A stretch of DNA of 64,000 nucleotides. Origin: Diprion similis. Taxonomy: Eukaryota > Arthropoda > Insecta > Hymenoptera > Diprionidae. The stretch is taken from contig NC_060108.1 of the NCBI RefSeq assembly GCF_021155765.1, positions 23,275,025-23,339,024 of the forward strand, given 5' to 3'. This document shows positions 24,872-38,709 of this stretch, one piece after another (position 1 is the first letter of the stretch; every line of letters begins with the position of its first letter). Made by a program: the position numbers and the translations under genes. The notes under the pieces were generated by a model. The model did no database searches and was not told where the DNA came from. It was given only the letters and a program-made list of their open reading frames with translations.

Positions 24872-27566
24872 TACCGGGACCATCTCTAGAAACTAAACAG
24901 GAACTGCGCATGCGCGAATTTAAATCCGCCGTCCGTGCAGTCTGGCCACCCCGAGACCCTGCTGTCAAACTCTGTTTCTGTCGGCGATGTAGTTCACATG
25001 CATTTTTGAGGTTAGAATCTCAAGTCATTGAGATAGTCACTCGGAAAGGCTTGGGAAGCATTTGTTATTGAAAATTGATTGTTCAAAGAACGGTCGGAAT
25101 TTAATGCTGATGCTCTTTGAAAATTCGTCCTATTCGATTGAAACAAGAAATCTGTTCAAATGTTGGGTGCTTGGAAGAAACGAAGCAGGTAGGTGGGGAC
25201 AATTTATTCAATCATTTTCATTACTTCATACATTAAGAATAACAATGAAATTTTTTTCTTTCAACAGAAAATACAGCCAAAATAATAGCATCTCTGCTGT
25301 TAGCTGATGTCTTCTCTTCCCATTCAATTCGTGACACATGCAGAGATCATCGGCCACTTTTGTTGGTTGGAAAAGGAAGTTGTAGATCTTACGGTTTCTT
25401 TCAATTTCAAATCTAATCTCAAGAAATCTAATCCGAAGAGTAAAACTCAGAAACATTCTGTGACACAAGTTAAAAATCAACATTTTCAAAATGTGCCTCA
25501 GTAATTAACTTTAAGGATAATCATGTTTTAGAGTAATGTTCAGAACATTCATATGAAAATATTGACTTATCGGATTCAACATTGTACCCCTTGTTCCTTT
25601 GAAACAAATGAATATCTAATTTTCACTGAAGTTCATGAAAATATTTACTTAAACCTAAATCCAATACAATATCTTGTTCATAGTGCTCCGAACATCATCC
25701 AGTAACATGAATATCCGGAAGGAATCCCTCTGTCGCAGAAACCGTTATAAGGTTCTTTGTTTTTAACTTGTGCCACTAGATAACTTTTGCATTGCAGATT
25801 CCATTTCCAATCTTAGGATGAGATTTTTTGTTTCGAACAGTGTTAACATGGGATGCAGAATTAATTGTAATAAATGGAGATTCACAAACTCTCAGTTTCA
25901 ATGAAGGACCATTGTAAGAGTATAAAATTGAATCTGGTTTCAAGCTTTCAATAAGTTACCGGATGACTCCCTGATAAAGATTCATCATAAAAAAGTTAGC
26001 CAGCAAGTAAGTCCTATTGTAGACAAAGTGATCATTTGTAACGTGTACTAGTAAGTGAATGCATTCCTTAGACCTTGCTGGGGTTGAACGAGGCTCAAGC
26101 ACGGATGATAGCTGCAACTAGCTAGTCAGATGATACTGTCGATTAATATTGATTTTAAAGACATTTTCAACTGAAGTTATCCAACATTTTTAGATTGAGA
26201 TTGGTTCAGTTTACACATCAAAATTCATCCTTGGAATCTGATTTAACACTTGAAACACTATTCATCTGAATTGAATACCAAGAGAGTGAAAAATAAAATA
26301 TCAAAACTGCCGAAAATAAAATTTGAAAAATAATGCGGGCCAATAATACTGCTTGGATTACAATGGTGCACGGAATGATTGCTCTGTAAAATTAGTTAGC
26401 AGCAATTGTTGAATAACAAACTTTTTACTATTGGCTCGATAGATCTAAAATGATGGAATATTCAAACACCATGATCTGTAGTGTGTCGTGCTCTTCAATT
26501 TTGCCACGACTGATGTTCAGAAGGTGGCGATGACCAGAAGAAATTCCTTCGGATACCTGTTGTCTAATGGAACAACGGAACAACCAGGTTCGATGGTTGG
26601 AACAGTGGCACCAATCGAGAAACTAGGGTCCTAGCCACCAAAACGTTTTGACCATCAGGTAAGGTATGATTGTCATCCTATTATCCAAACTTGAAACTTC
26701 AAGTCTGTCAGAACAAACGAATTTTATCATTGAATACATGTGAAAATATTGTAATATGCAAATATCATAGTATCAGAAATTTACTTACACGCTTCAACGC
26801 CTGACAACTTTAGTCTCGCTTCGATGATGTTTGTTTCCCACCTGAAAATATTAAAAGATATTATCATCAGACAAGAGCTTCTAATTGTTTTGAATACCAC
26901 TAATTTTCAATAAATTGCGACAGAAAAACGAATTGCTACTTTTTGTACTCCTAAGCTTTGTGTTTCAAGATACACTATTTCTTTTATTCCTTGTTACTGA
27001 TTTTATTTTAATATTTCATGTTCATTGGCACTGATTACTGGCTTCCGGAGCACTGCACTGTAACAAATTTACTCTGGAGCAACCCTCTACTGGGTTTCAA
27101 CAATCCATTTATTTTTAATTTTATGTAAATAAAGAATCTGTTTGAAATAAACAATATTTTTACTTACCTGCCTCAGTTTGTCTAGACTCCCACTCGTTGA
27201 TGACGTTCCACATTTAATTTCAGTTTTCTTCTTTCAATAAATAACTGATCCAATTTCTGTAGCTTTTGATATTTGTTTCTCCATTGACGCCTTTATTGTG
27301 TCGATTAAATATCTGCTAATATCAACTACGGTATTGCTGAATGACACTTTTCTTAGAAAATTCACGATAAGTAGGAATAAATAACAACCTAACCTCAATA
27401 CGCTACTTTACGCGCGAGATATTCAGAGCCTTGTCACATTTCGTGTACGTTGGTCGCCTTGGTTAGCTGACGAAAATTACTCCGCGGGGCAATTTCGCTG
27501 GCCAATGAAATTGAATCATTTGGCGCATGCGCAGTTCCTGTTTAGTTTCTAGAGATGGTCCCGGTA
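24872..27566 (-). mobile_element. 2695-bp DNA transposon, inverted copy 2
   Basis: This is the exact-length reverse complement of copy 1, with the same TIRs and TA flanks. Corresponding positions sum to 49658 (22092 with 27566, 24786 with 24872). All internal segments I compared, including several open frames of 65-87 codons, are identical between the copies. That implies very recent duplication, gene conversion or an assembly artefact. Confidence 0.88.
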
Positions 27567-30308
27567 TACCTAATGGGTAGATATGTTAGGAAGAAATGTG
27601 ATTTTAGATAACCTCGAAAGTTGTGATACACTTTCTATACGTATAGCAATATCGCGAGACAACCGTGTTATAATAAAGAAACTTTTAAATTACAGATTTT
27701 TTATTTTTTTTTTTAATTTCTCTTGTCCGCTTCGCGCGAACTTCTTCTTCCTCTGGTATCTAATAATCTTTATCAATTTTTCAATTCGTACGTAATACGA
27801 GCATTGTTCTTTTTGTTAATATATATATTCACTCTATTTTCTTTATCGATTAATTAGGCAAGACTACTGACTAAGACACATTTTACAGTTATTGTAAATT
27901 GTGGAAACACCTGTAACTAAAACGCGAAAGTTTTAGAGGAATAATAATAACAATTTAGTATACCAATGAAAATAAAATTTCAAAATCGTACTGATACGCA
28001 CGAGATGAGTTCTTTGGCAATCGGTCTTTGAGTAAATGTTTTCTAAACGAACAACGGCAATAATAAGTGTTCGGAATATCTACACAGGTAAAATGATGAG
28101 GATGACAGAGTTCGTGTCGGATATTTGAGATAGGAAACCGTTCGACTTGTAAGTAGAGCGTAAAGAGAGGAAGAAGATTAAACTTTTAAAGTATAATCAG
28201 GTATCTACCTTACTACCTTATATACCTACCGCAATAAGGTTCGTTGAAACTTGGAAAGAAACGGACATGTAACATCGAGATCGGCGTCTGGTCGGGTATT
28301 ATATCTCTTAAGAGCCGGGTTGAGTCCGTATCTCTTTCTCATCATCGCGCCATTTTCGACTTCCTGACCCGGCACTATCTTCCGCCTTTACTCGGTATAG
28401 ACCGTCGTGGTTGACGGAAAGTAAAAAAGAAGAAAAGAAAGAAATGAAGAAAAAGATAAAAACTCATTGCGGAAAGGTCTTCCAACTGTATCCACGATTT
28501 GCATATTGATTTAGATCTGGGTCAAAACCTTCGCTTATTATAATATCACCGCTCATTTGTACATCCAGGTGTATATGTATATATATGTATATACATATGT
28601 GTACATACGGTGGTTACACCTTCGATATCCTAAAAATCTATATAATTTTACACTCGTGTACCTTTTTTGTTAATGTTTGTATCTACCTGGTGGAGGAGAT
28701 ATCTATGAAATTGAGAGAAAGGTGGAGAGAAACAAAAAAAGAGAAGAAAGAAGGGTAACGAAGAAAGAGGAAATAGCCGGAATCATGCGTGCGCGGTTAT
28801 GCATTGTCTGTGTGTATATTAAAAATAATAATAATAATAATAATGATAATAAAAACAATAATAATAATAACGTGCTTTGCATTTTTTATATTACTTCTAT
28901 AACGAATTGAATTTTTCTTTTTGCTTTAATAAATGATTGCCGGTTTAGTCGTGTGATGCGGAGATTAACGGAATAAAGAAGAAAGGGCGAAAAAACATTC
29001 AAAAGTTCGCTGTTGATTGACAAATTATGCGAAAAGAAAGGAAACTAGTGTGTTTAAAAATATATTATGTATAAGGTACCTGCGCACGAAGAGCCTTTCG
29101 AAAGATCGAAGTCCTACCAGGACAATGAAAATTAAATACAAATTGTTCTCACTGTTATTTTATTCTCGTTTTAGTTTTTCAATTTCATTCGTCTTTTTTT
29201 TTTTTATATCTTTGGGTAGTGAAACATGGAGCATTTCTCACCGTGCACCGATGCTGAAAAACAAAAAAATCTTGCACGATGTATATAGGGTGCGTTAACA
29301 ATGTTGATCTATAATACTGGCAGATCCGTTAGTGTAAAAACATAATGAGTTATAGAATAATAACGTGCTCTTTACGGCTGACTATAATTATATCGCGATA
29401 TTACAAATAGACTTTATTAATTTCTAACAATAACTTGCGGGAAAAGTAATTATTTTTTTATCGATCATCTTGCATATTAATGTGGAGAGTAAAAAATCAT
29501 CGGTGTCTTAATTATTGCATGATTCATATTTGTACCACGCATTTCGAGTAATATTGAAAGTAGGAGTGGCAGATTTTGAAATTAGGTTGTATTACCGTTA
29601 TTACTAGAAAAATAATTTTAAGAAAATAAAAAAAAATTCACCGATACTCCGTCGTTTCAAATGAAATTCATTTTATTATATACTTGTATTATATGTATAA
29701 TAATAAGAAGGTACAACTTTTGTATTTTTATTTCTCGAATAAATCAGCTCGCTCTGCAGTAAAAGTAGCGAACGAACGATATCGAATATTGGTTCTGTGC
29801 TTCGGGTAACCGAGTTTTCAACCACCCTCAATCCCAAGTTCCGTTCTCGGTTTATGGCGTAAATAAATTTCACCGCTTAGCAGGAGCTGGAGACTCGGCA
29901 ATAGCGGTTTATTAGATAAAATCATTAATCAATCAGACCGCATCTTGCCAATATTTTCTTCAAAGTATTTGTACACAGCTATAGCAGCTGCCTATATACG
30001 TATACTCGTGTAAAGTGTTACATAGGCATCCGTGAGACTTGTGAGACTCAATAAAAGTTTTAGTGACTTTTTTTTCTTTTCTTATCAACTTTTCTCGCAC
30101 GAAATGTTATACAGTTTATAGGTCAGAATCATAGAGAAGAGAAACTGCGGAGGATTAAAAACGTGAAAGAATCGATTACTCAGCATAAACAATTACCGAT
30201 GTCAAGACTATTTTGAACTATACATTTATAGCTAATTCTCCCATAGTGTTTGGCGTTTTTAGTGTATGTACATTATATGAATATATATCAAATAAATTTT
30301 TTTTTATT
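27567..30308 (+). other. Non-coding putative intron
   Basis: This is AT-rich with an AAT/AAC-type triplet tract at about 28825-28870. It also has a GC-moderate patch at 28270-28400 containing short CpG-rich words. No supported exon was found. Confidence 0.4.
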
Positions 30309-30873
30309 CGGACGGCCCACAGATGTGTTTCAAATCGTTTAAGAAAAATTCGTGAAAAGTTTCAAGCCTCTACGTCAATTCAAACACGTGTCTCTAAGCT
30401 CTGAAAGTCTTAAATTGTAAAGTACGACCGTGTAGTTATTATAACCGTAGTTACTTCGTTTTCTATGACTTTGGTATAAATTGAGGGATCGATTTGAAAC
30501 TTGGCAGAGTTGTTGCTTGTAATGATAGTAACCAACCGTAAAAATTTCAAAATATTATCATAATTTTATAATGTATAAATTTCTTTTTTATAAAAGCTCA
30601 ATAGCATCATTTTTTATTAGGCTTATATACAAGGGAACAACAATTACAAAGTTTTTAAATTTTCAGGGTTCGTTTCTATCATTACAAGCAACAACTCTGT
30701 CAAGTTTCAAACCGGTTCCTCACTTTATACCAAAGTTATAAAAAACCAAATAACTGGTTATATACAAACTACCATGTATTTTACATTTAAGACGAGAGTT
30801 CCAGTTGATGCAGAGACTTTAAACTTTGCACAGATTTTTTTTAAACGATTTGAAACAGATCTAGGCGACGTCC
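30309..30873. mobile_element. About 565-bp fold-back/MITE-like palindromic element
   Basis: The left arm (30309-30540, with GTTTCAAATCGTTTAA and GAGTTGTTGCTTGTAATGAT) is repeated in imperfect reverse complement in the right arm (about 30660-30873, with ATCATTACAAGCAACAACTC and TTAAACGATTTGAAAC). The arms diverge by small substitutions and indels, and the centre is about 30600. There is no coding capacity and no clear target duplication. Confidence 0.75.
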
Positions 30874-31236
30874 CAATGAAAGACCCACCCCCCAATAAGG
30901 GCCACTCTAATATATACATATATAGCATATATACATACTGCATAAGTTAGCAATGGAAGCAGATTACGGTCTTGGCCGATTGAAAGGCTGACAGCAGCCT
31001 TCTTTTCCCTGTCTCGCGTCTCCTATACGCAAATAATTAAGTTACCGATGTCGACGGTTTTTCTTTACTTCTTCTTTTTTATTTATTTTTTTATTTTTTA
31101 CCTCACATTTCGTAGAGTGAACGTAAGATGTAAAATACAGCTACGTGTATAATTTATATCCTGCACCGTAGCCTTCATTATTACACGTTAAGCACACGTC
31201 GTTATTTTATACTCGCGTTATACCGCACTTATATAC

Positions 31237-31268
<32 letters not shown>

Positions 31269-32945
31269 ATACATATGTAATCTACGAAGGTACGTACTCG
31301 CCGTTTAATTAAAAACAATATGATGTGTATAGTAATAATAATAAACGCAGTGCGTATTTAGTACAATCGAGGAACGTAGAATTGAAATGTTTGTCGAATT
31401 TTCATACATCTATATAGGTATAAGTGTAGGTTTTACTCGTGGAGGCCCTCGAAAATGAAGCGTGACCCGGATGTAAACAGTGACACACGCGGAATATGAT
31501 CGGCGGACGAACGGTTAGGTTGTAACCTTGGAATATCGTCGTGTGGATAACAAACATGATTTATCGCTTTGAAAATATACTGTTTAATTATAACGCGGAT
31601 GAGAATCGTGTGTTGTGTGGCACGCATAAATTATAAACGAAATGAGGCCATTATTTCTCTAAGGTGTAACGTGTAAACCTTCGTATCGTTTCGGAGTGTC
31701 GATTTTAAAAAACCGGCTTTCTTACCGGTGATTACTCATTTTTTCTTGTATAATAACGCGCGTAGACACTCAGTGTAAACATTTTCCATCGTTATTTTTT
31801 CTCTCCTATTTCTAAACAATTTCAACATATTCCTTTGTTACATGATCATTGTAATCAATTTTAGAGAAAATAATTAATTGTTAATATTTGATGAACGGTG
31901 AGAGCAAAGCTAATATTTCAAGTTTCGCAAGTTTTTCTTTTATATCGCAGCAGCAGCTGCGTTGAAGAAAAAAACTTTGATACACATTTTTATTACATAT
32001 AGGCATGGCATGTGTCTGGGTGTCTCGTCAAAGTTTTCCCGAGAAATTTTATCTTATACTTGGTAAAAATCGTTGAGTAATGCCGGGAAATTTTTTCTTA
32101 ACCCCGTATTTGACCTTACATGGTCAAAGAATTTAATTCTTAAGACAAAGTATGTACGATACATTTCACAGTTGAGCTATCTGTACGGAATTCGTTGTAT
32201 CCGTATAAGTATAATAATAATAATCATAATAATATTGTACAGTCGGTACGTGGATCACCAAACAGGAAAATTTTCAGTAAAATTCTTGGGAATTAGTTTA
32301 CACAGCCTGCAGACATGAAAAGTATACTCCATTGAATTTCATCGGTTGAATTGATGATTCATCCAAAGCAATACGTTGTATATATATGTATGTATAATAT
32401 CACACATCCTTCCCAAGACGTATATTAAAGTCCATTCTGCAACTGTAACCACCAATTATTTTTAAAGTAAAGGGTGCTTTAAATATTTACTCTTGAAATT
32501 AGTATGCTGTTATTATACGTCCAATCTGTGAGGTTGGAGAGAAAGAGAGAAAGAGAGAGAGGTGCTAATTATCGTGCGAAGGGAAATGCAGTTCATAAAG
32601 GTATACATATATAGCCTATGTTATACACTTATGTATGTGCCACACACATACCGTCGTCTTGAGGATAAGTATTAAGTATGTGTGTATTACATGCATGTAG
32701 TGGTAGGGAAGTATAAAGCCTTTGAAAACATCTCAGATTTACTTATCTTGTTATTGCAGTAGGAGCAATTCCTGCTCTTCCTGCGTTCCTCTGGGATTTA
32801 GACTGATCTAAAATCGAGTCTGTTTCGTGCAACTGCGGAAAAGTCTTTGGGTATTGTACATCACATCGGATTTACGTTCTTTGTAAAATTTATTCGTTGA
32901 GAGGATATATTTTTTAATCAATATTTTGTTGCACTTGTTGTGTTT
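30874..32945 (+). other. Non-coding putative intron
   Basis: TA-rich microsatellites (about 31230-31270), an ATA triplet tract near 32210-32235 and GA-rich runs (32540-32560) are present. No exon was supported. Confidence 0.4.
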
Positions 32946-33370
32946 GAAATGCAGGGTCTTCAGTATTCATGGAAATTATGGAATCAGGGAATTTAATATC
33001 CCCTGGAAAAAAACTTGGAAATGTCAGGAAATTTTATGTCGTATATGTGGAATATAGTAATTTTCATTCTAGGTTCATAAAAATTCAGCCATTTCGTGAA
33101 GAAAAAAATTTTTCGCTCAACTTTCAGGCAATGGTCATGGACCAAGCCTTGATTTTTTAAAAATTGTACGTGCTAGCGAATTCTTACGAATTCGCCTCAC
33201 AATCAGCTGTGCTTTAGTCAAATGTAAAACATTCTTGTTCGTATGACTATTGTATACATATTTGATTTATTGTGTACATGAAAAGAACCTGAATAAATAA
33301 TGATTTTTGACTGGAAAACCCGGAATTCTCAGCGAATTACGTTTTCACAAATAACCGGACACCCTGAAAT
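32946..33370. repeat. Probable dispersed repeat fragment with CAGGGAATTT-type phrases
   Basis: Recurring phrases such as ATCAGGGAATTT, CCTGGAAAAAAA and TGTCAGGAAATTTT lead to a terminal ACCGGACACCCTGAA. Phrases of this kind are common in arthropod interspersed repeats that end in GGTGTCCGG. A perfect 8-bp palindrome pair, GCGAATTC/GAATTCGC, lies at 33177-33196. The boundaries are uncertain. Confidence 0.4.
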
Positions 33371-36300
33371 ACTTTCTTCTACACCTTGTGCATAATATTA
33401 ACTCAATCTTTTATACTAATTTATCGATTTTCTCTTTTCTTATATGATTCCTCCATCATCCAATATCTATAATGCGGAAAGTCGTTTTCAAAGTAGTCTA
33501 TAAAAAAATGATAATTCACTCGAATTAGAAGATGGAAATTAGTAAACTAAGAACGGTCTAAAGCTCAGAGCTAAGTGCATACAATATAACGTTGCCCAGC
33601 AGAGGTGCCGTGCATAATGATGGTGCGGCGGCGATTCGATGATCCTGCTGCGATGGCGAGCACGTGAAGTTCGTACTCCACATCATCTCTGGTCTGTGCA
33701 TCCATTGCGTGGCGAACGCGTGTCTAGGCTAATGCTAATTGAGTCTATAAACGGCCTATGAAGAAGTAGATGGCGCGATGTCTCGGTAATGTTAATTGCT
33801 AACCGCCCAGCTCGTCGACTTTGCATTTACTTTGTGTGTATACGCAATGAAAATCCATCCATCAAACGACTTTGCGTTTCTTCGTCCACCACCCACCACC
33901 CACTTACTCGAATTTGTCTTCATTTTCTTCGCACTGCGGTTTGCTCTCGTCTCTTTTTTTTTAATCTATCTATCGCGTGCCTTTATCCTCTTAGAGTTAG
34001 AAACTAGTCCTACCGTGCCAATCGATCCTGTAACCCAGAGTCAAACCGTGTTGATCAATTACTGCACACGCGGTGATAGGATTGAAGACAATTAAGAAAA
34101 ACTGGCTAAACTCGCGTACTCGGGTAATATCAGCAAATCCAAAAATTTATATGACGTGTAATTGTACCAAAAGATATTCTGGATTGCATTTCATACATAT
34201 GTACCAATTTTTTAGACCATTGACGTACGATTCAAGTGGCCTCGGAATTATTTTTCCCGAGTCTTTGACGACATGCAGAGATCATGCCATGCATTAAGCA
34301 ATTCTCCTATAATAATCCGCAAACTAAATTCCGTCACTCTTCTCATACCTCTCAATCATATTATCGTCCCACTTTACGGGGGGTTAAAAACCATAAGTTC
34401 AATGTGTCAAGTTTTTTCATCAACTCCATCCATCCACGCACGATCATCTCTCCCAGTTGCTGCAGCTTCCGTTTCACGCCTCGTATCAACTCTTGACTTG
34501 GACTATTCACTTATTATACGATGCCCAATACCGTCGAGTCTCGAGTCTAATACTATACGTATATGTACACGTGTGCGAAAACCAGCCCGAAGACAACTTT
34601 CGTTAAACGAAGATAAAAACTTGACTTTCTATTTTTTTTCTTCTCTCCCTCCTTCTCTCCTTCCCTCTTCACACCGCGTCGCATGGCCGGGCAGAAAGAG
34701 TTCTTCTGATCTAAAAGCCGAAGGAACGGACTGGACCAGCCTTCACTTTGATCACACTGACCTCTGCTAGGCTGGGTTAAGTTGCGAGTCTTACAGACTC
34801 GCGGTTTGAGGTCACTCTTCACGACCACATGATCTTTTGTTGATCCGTATGCATTCTCCACGGAACCGTGACTTTCTCTGTAACCAGTTTCAATGCCTCT
34901 CAATATATATACCCGCGCAATTCTTACTCGTACGCATCACCTACGTACACGAGGTCGTCTCTCTTGTCACCGACTTGTGCGTCGGTGTCTTACGATCCTT
35001 ACGTGTCCAATCTGACAAGCGGAACGGTGCAACGGGTCTTTGGCGATAATTTCGCTATGGTTAAAACGGTCTACTTCTCCCACCGTTTTTAGATTATGCA
35101 AAAATTGTCAGGAAATCGAATTTCGATGTACGTAATTCACTTTTAAGGAACGTAACTTCGTAACTTAAGTTCATTCGTGTTATATTTTATGCAGTATTAT
35201 ACCCTTTATTTATAAGGTTGAATTCAGTAGCAACGTTACTTTACCGACGAATGTTGAAGAAAATCGTTATTTCTCATCCTTAGGATTGTATGAAATTCGA
35301 CTACTAAATCATAACACAAAAAACATGTTGATATTTTAAAAATTCAACTTTATTAAAGTCCTTTTAAAAATTGTACAACGATTTTATTCCGTGCTGTTTC
35401 GTTACGTTAACGTTCATAACTTCAGCCTTGTATTCCTTTTCTCTTTTCTCGATCACAATCAAACCTGCAGGCATTGTTACAAACAATTCTGCACTATGGA
35501 GGGTGTCTTGTTATTGTTATAGGTATGAAATACAGAAAAGTACTGCAGTATTTCAGCTATGTGATACGGATTGCGACTTGACACCGTGCCAGCCCCCCCC
35601 CCCCCCCCCCCCCCCCCAAATAACAACGTGGATATAATATGTCGGTACCGCGAACACCTCGTCCTAGAATTAGGCCATCGATATATCGTGCCTTATACTT
35701 ATATGTACACTGCAGGGGTTATTTCTAGGTCAAGTTTGGACCCAACCCTCGGAATCGTTTCATTGTCAATCAATTCCAGAATCAGCTGAATCAGCTGAAT
35801 CAGTGTATAGGGTCGTGCAATCTATACATGATATAATAAAGCTGCACGTATCCTTTGCGATAATTATCGATCGTTCGAAAATGTTTTATTAGTATATTTA
35901 AAAAATTTTTAGTCCTCTAGAATTTGGTTTGATTTGTTTTATTTCTATTTTTCCGCACACTTTCTTGATAGCAGTGTACTTTCCCACTTTCTGGAGTATA
36001 AAAGACTGGAATGAAAAAAAAAACCAGAAAAGAACAGTCCTGTATTATTATGTACACTATTGATGCTGGTTTCAATTCAAATATTATGTACCTCGTGTGT
36101 ACGTACATCGATGTAATTTATAGCATAATAATAATAGCCCTAATTTAGTAGCTCGAATGCATCGACATGATAGTTGTATATATAGGTATCTATATACATA
36201 TATAGCAGTAAGGCTTAGTTTTTAGGTCAAGAAGTCAACCGCTGTAATATGAGCGATGAAAAGAAGCGTGCGCACACACACACACACCAATACACACGGC

Positions 36301-36454
36301 ACGCATCTATGTATTAAAACTTTGGCTTGTCGCGGTATTAAATATACATATATCGTATGTAGGCATGTATATGCCTGCGGAATCACGCGAACCGCCAATT
36401 ATGTATATAAATATATGTATATGTCGCGGTGATAATTCTGGTGCAGATACTTAA
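33371..36454 (+). other. Non-coding putative intron with CpG-moderate patches
   Basis: The segments at 33590-33780 and 34680-35060 are somewhat richer in CpG. Neither shows a supported exon, although regulatory DNA is possible. A 25-base C run lies at 35593-35617 and TCAGCTGAA repeats at about 35780-35800. Confidence 0.35.
35593..35617. repeat. Poly-C tract (25 bp)
   Basis: There are twenty-five consecutive C on the plus strand. Length errors in assembly are likely here. Confidence 0.9.
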
Positions 36455-36850
36455 CCCTTCGAGTCACACTGGATTGTGCTCAGTCAGCTTTTATAACAAG
36501 ATAGTATTCAATGGATTTTCGGGTCGCTGATTACGATCTGAAATGAAATTTTTTAAATTCATGATGGCGGATCTAATACGGTGGACGAAAATTTCAAATT
36601 TCATTCAATATGGTGAAAAAACTCAAACGCGGGTTTTCGGGATCGCTGATTGGATTTGACATCAACGATCCCAAAAACTCGTGGACAAAGTTTTTTCTCC
36701 GCATTCGATCGAATTACAAAATTTTTGTCCGCTGTATTGGATACGCCATCGTCACGAAGTTTTAAAATTCGATTTCAGACTCGTAATCAGTTACTCCAAA
36801 AACTTACAATTTGGGAAAATGGATTATCCCTTCAATTTTTACGATTTTCT
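36455..36850. mobile_element. Palindromic MITE-like element, copy A
   Basis: The two halves around about 36657 are imperfect inverted repeats: CGGGTTTTCGGGATCGCTGAT on the left mirrors ATCAACGATCCCAAAAACTCG on the right, and CTGATTACGATCTGAAAT mirrors the segment at about 36770-36795. The left half also matches 46965-47180 in direct orientation, starting at the shared GAGTCACAC. There is no coding capacity. Confidence 0.7.
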
Positions 36851-37506
36851 TTCTATCAATTTGTTTTTAAACATAATAATTCACATTATCATAAATAGCA
36901 AACAACTGTCAACAAATATTTTCCAAAGTTATCTAAATATTCAAAAAATGGATATGAAATCTGACTCAGAAGGTTAACAACTTGCAATAACAACAGACCT
37001 ATTATTGATGAAAATCGAATTTGGGGGAGCAAAGACCAGCACGTGGCTTTGCTGCTGCACATATGCGCATAACAATGTGCGCATGTTTTGTGTCTGCACA
37101 TAACGTACATACCGGGGCTACATCCTGTCACCTGCATCGTCTTTTGAGTTCCCAAGTGAGCAATTCACCCGGCTGGCTTCTCTTTCCGTACAAGATGTTC
37201 GGCACACGCACACACACATCTATAGGTGCTCACACGCCTCACGTATGCAGAAACCTACTTTACCCATTTTCCGGAAACCTCGCATCAGACACGTTTCCGT
37301 AATGCGTGTATAATGCTTGATAATCGTATTATCTTGTAGCCCGAAAATTTTTAGTGAAAATTTTCTGAAGAGAAATCTTTTGGAATATTAATAATTTCTG
37401 TGGTCTGATTTACATCGTATAAGTGTAAAAGCTAAATGCAAACGTTTTACAAAGTTCTGTCCTATATCGTCGTAATACAATTTACTTATTTTAAGCTTAT
37501 GTATGT

Positions 37507-37509
<3 letters not shown>

Positions 37510-37540
<31 letters not shown>
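37510..37540. repeat. Poly-A tract (31 bp)
   Basis: A homopolymer run within non-coding DNA. Confidence 0.9.
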
Positions 37541-37542
<2 letters not shown>

Positions 37543-38469
37543 AAAAAAATCAGGCAAATAACGTTTTGCCGACTATTTGTCAGGACAGCGAGCGAGTACT
37601 ACTTACATTCGGTTTTAAAAAACGACGAAGACAACGCGAAACGACGGGGTAACTTCCTGTCGTCTGTTTGCGGTTGCGAAATTAAAAAGACAAGAAAGAA
37701 GAAAAAAAAATTGATAAAAGGAAAACAAAGGATAGGCATGGAAGAACGTGTTAAGATGATTTAAATCTCGGCTTGGGCTGGAATGCCTCATATACATTGT
37801 ACGTACAGAAATTATAACTGAATAAGTACTTGATCGTACAGTCATACTAATAATTGTGCAGTTCTATGGTAATAATTTTTCAACAAATCGATCACAGCTT
37901 CTTTTTTCAATTCGGTCCAGTTATCAAGTTCATCCTTTCTTATTCCATCTTTCATCCACTCTTAGTATTCCGAGATGTATGTAGAGTGGAACGATCTCGG
38001 CATTTACTATTGTATAATCCGCATGTTGTACGCATGCATCATGTACGCTGCATGCTACTTGCGATGAAGATAGCGGCTTTGACTGCTAACGGATGTGGTT
38101 TAGGTACATACAGTCGCTGTATTATAACCACTGCTGCTCTGTATCTCTCCTAAGTAGCTCACAATCAGCTGAAAAACCGGACGTTAACTTTATACACACG
38201 ATCGGATAGTTAATACGAGGACAACAGGTGTTGTGTTATGCAGTTCATGTAACACACCGTGTATGTATATAAAATATATATATACTATACATTGTAAATT
38301 ATATACGTATATATATAAACGTCATGGAGAATATAGTACATATCTTCTATTTTTCCTTACCTTATCAACGTCTCTCCTTATGTTATATATTATATGTATA
38401 TCATAATATAAACATTATAATATGTATGTACATATACATCGCAAACGCGATAATTTTACACTCTTTGGA

Positions 38470-38470
<1 letters not shown>

Positions 38471-38512
<42 letters not shown>
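38471..38512. repeat. (TA)21 microsatellite
   Basis: An uninterrupted TA dinucleotide array. Confidence 0.9.
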
Positions 38513-38518
<6 letters not shown>

Positions 38519-38709
38519 CATGTATAATGTATGATGATAAAGTGTACGTCCGTCGTGTCGTTGGTGAAATGTAAGTATACGAAACATCCGTTTCTTGTGT
38601 GTGCTGAACGATAGTGCGGGATACTCCCTGGAATTGTTTATACCTACATACTTAACTTGGGAAATTCAAGTTTTAAGATATAAACCCGGTAAATACGTCT
38701 GCCGAAATA

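Noticed and set aside
24154..25504. Four 65-87 codon frames duplicated on both strands
   Set aside because: They are short fragments inside the two transposon copies. Their identity reflects the inverted duplication, not separate genes.
29308..29330. Partial resemblance to the miR-8/200 seed (TAATACTG)
   Set aside because: Only the first eight bases match. The following bases differ and no opposing hairpin arm is present.
34784..34802. tRNA-like hairpin GCGAGTC...GACTCGC
   Set aside because: The 7-bp stem resembles an anticodon arm, but no acceptor stem, no D arm and no GGTTCGA-type B box are in the right places.
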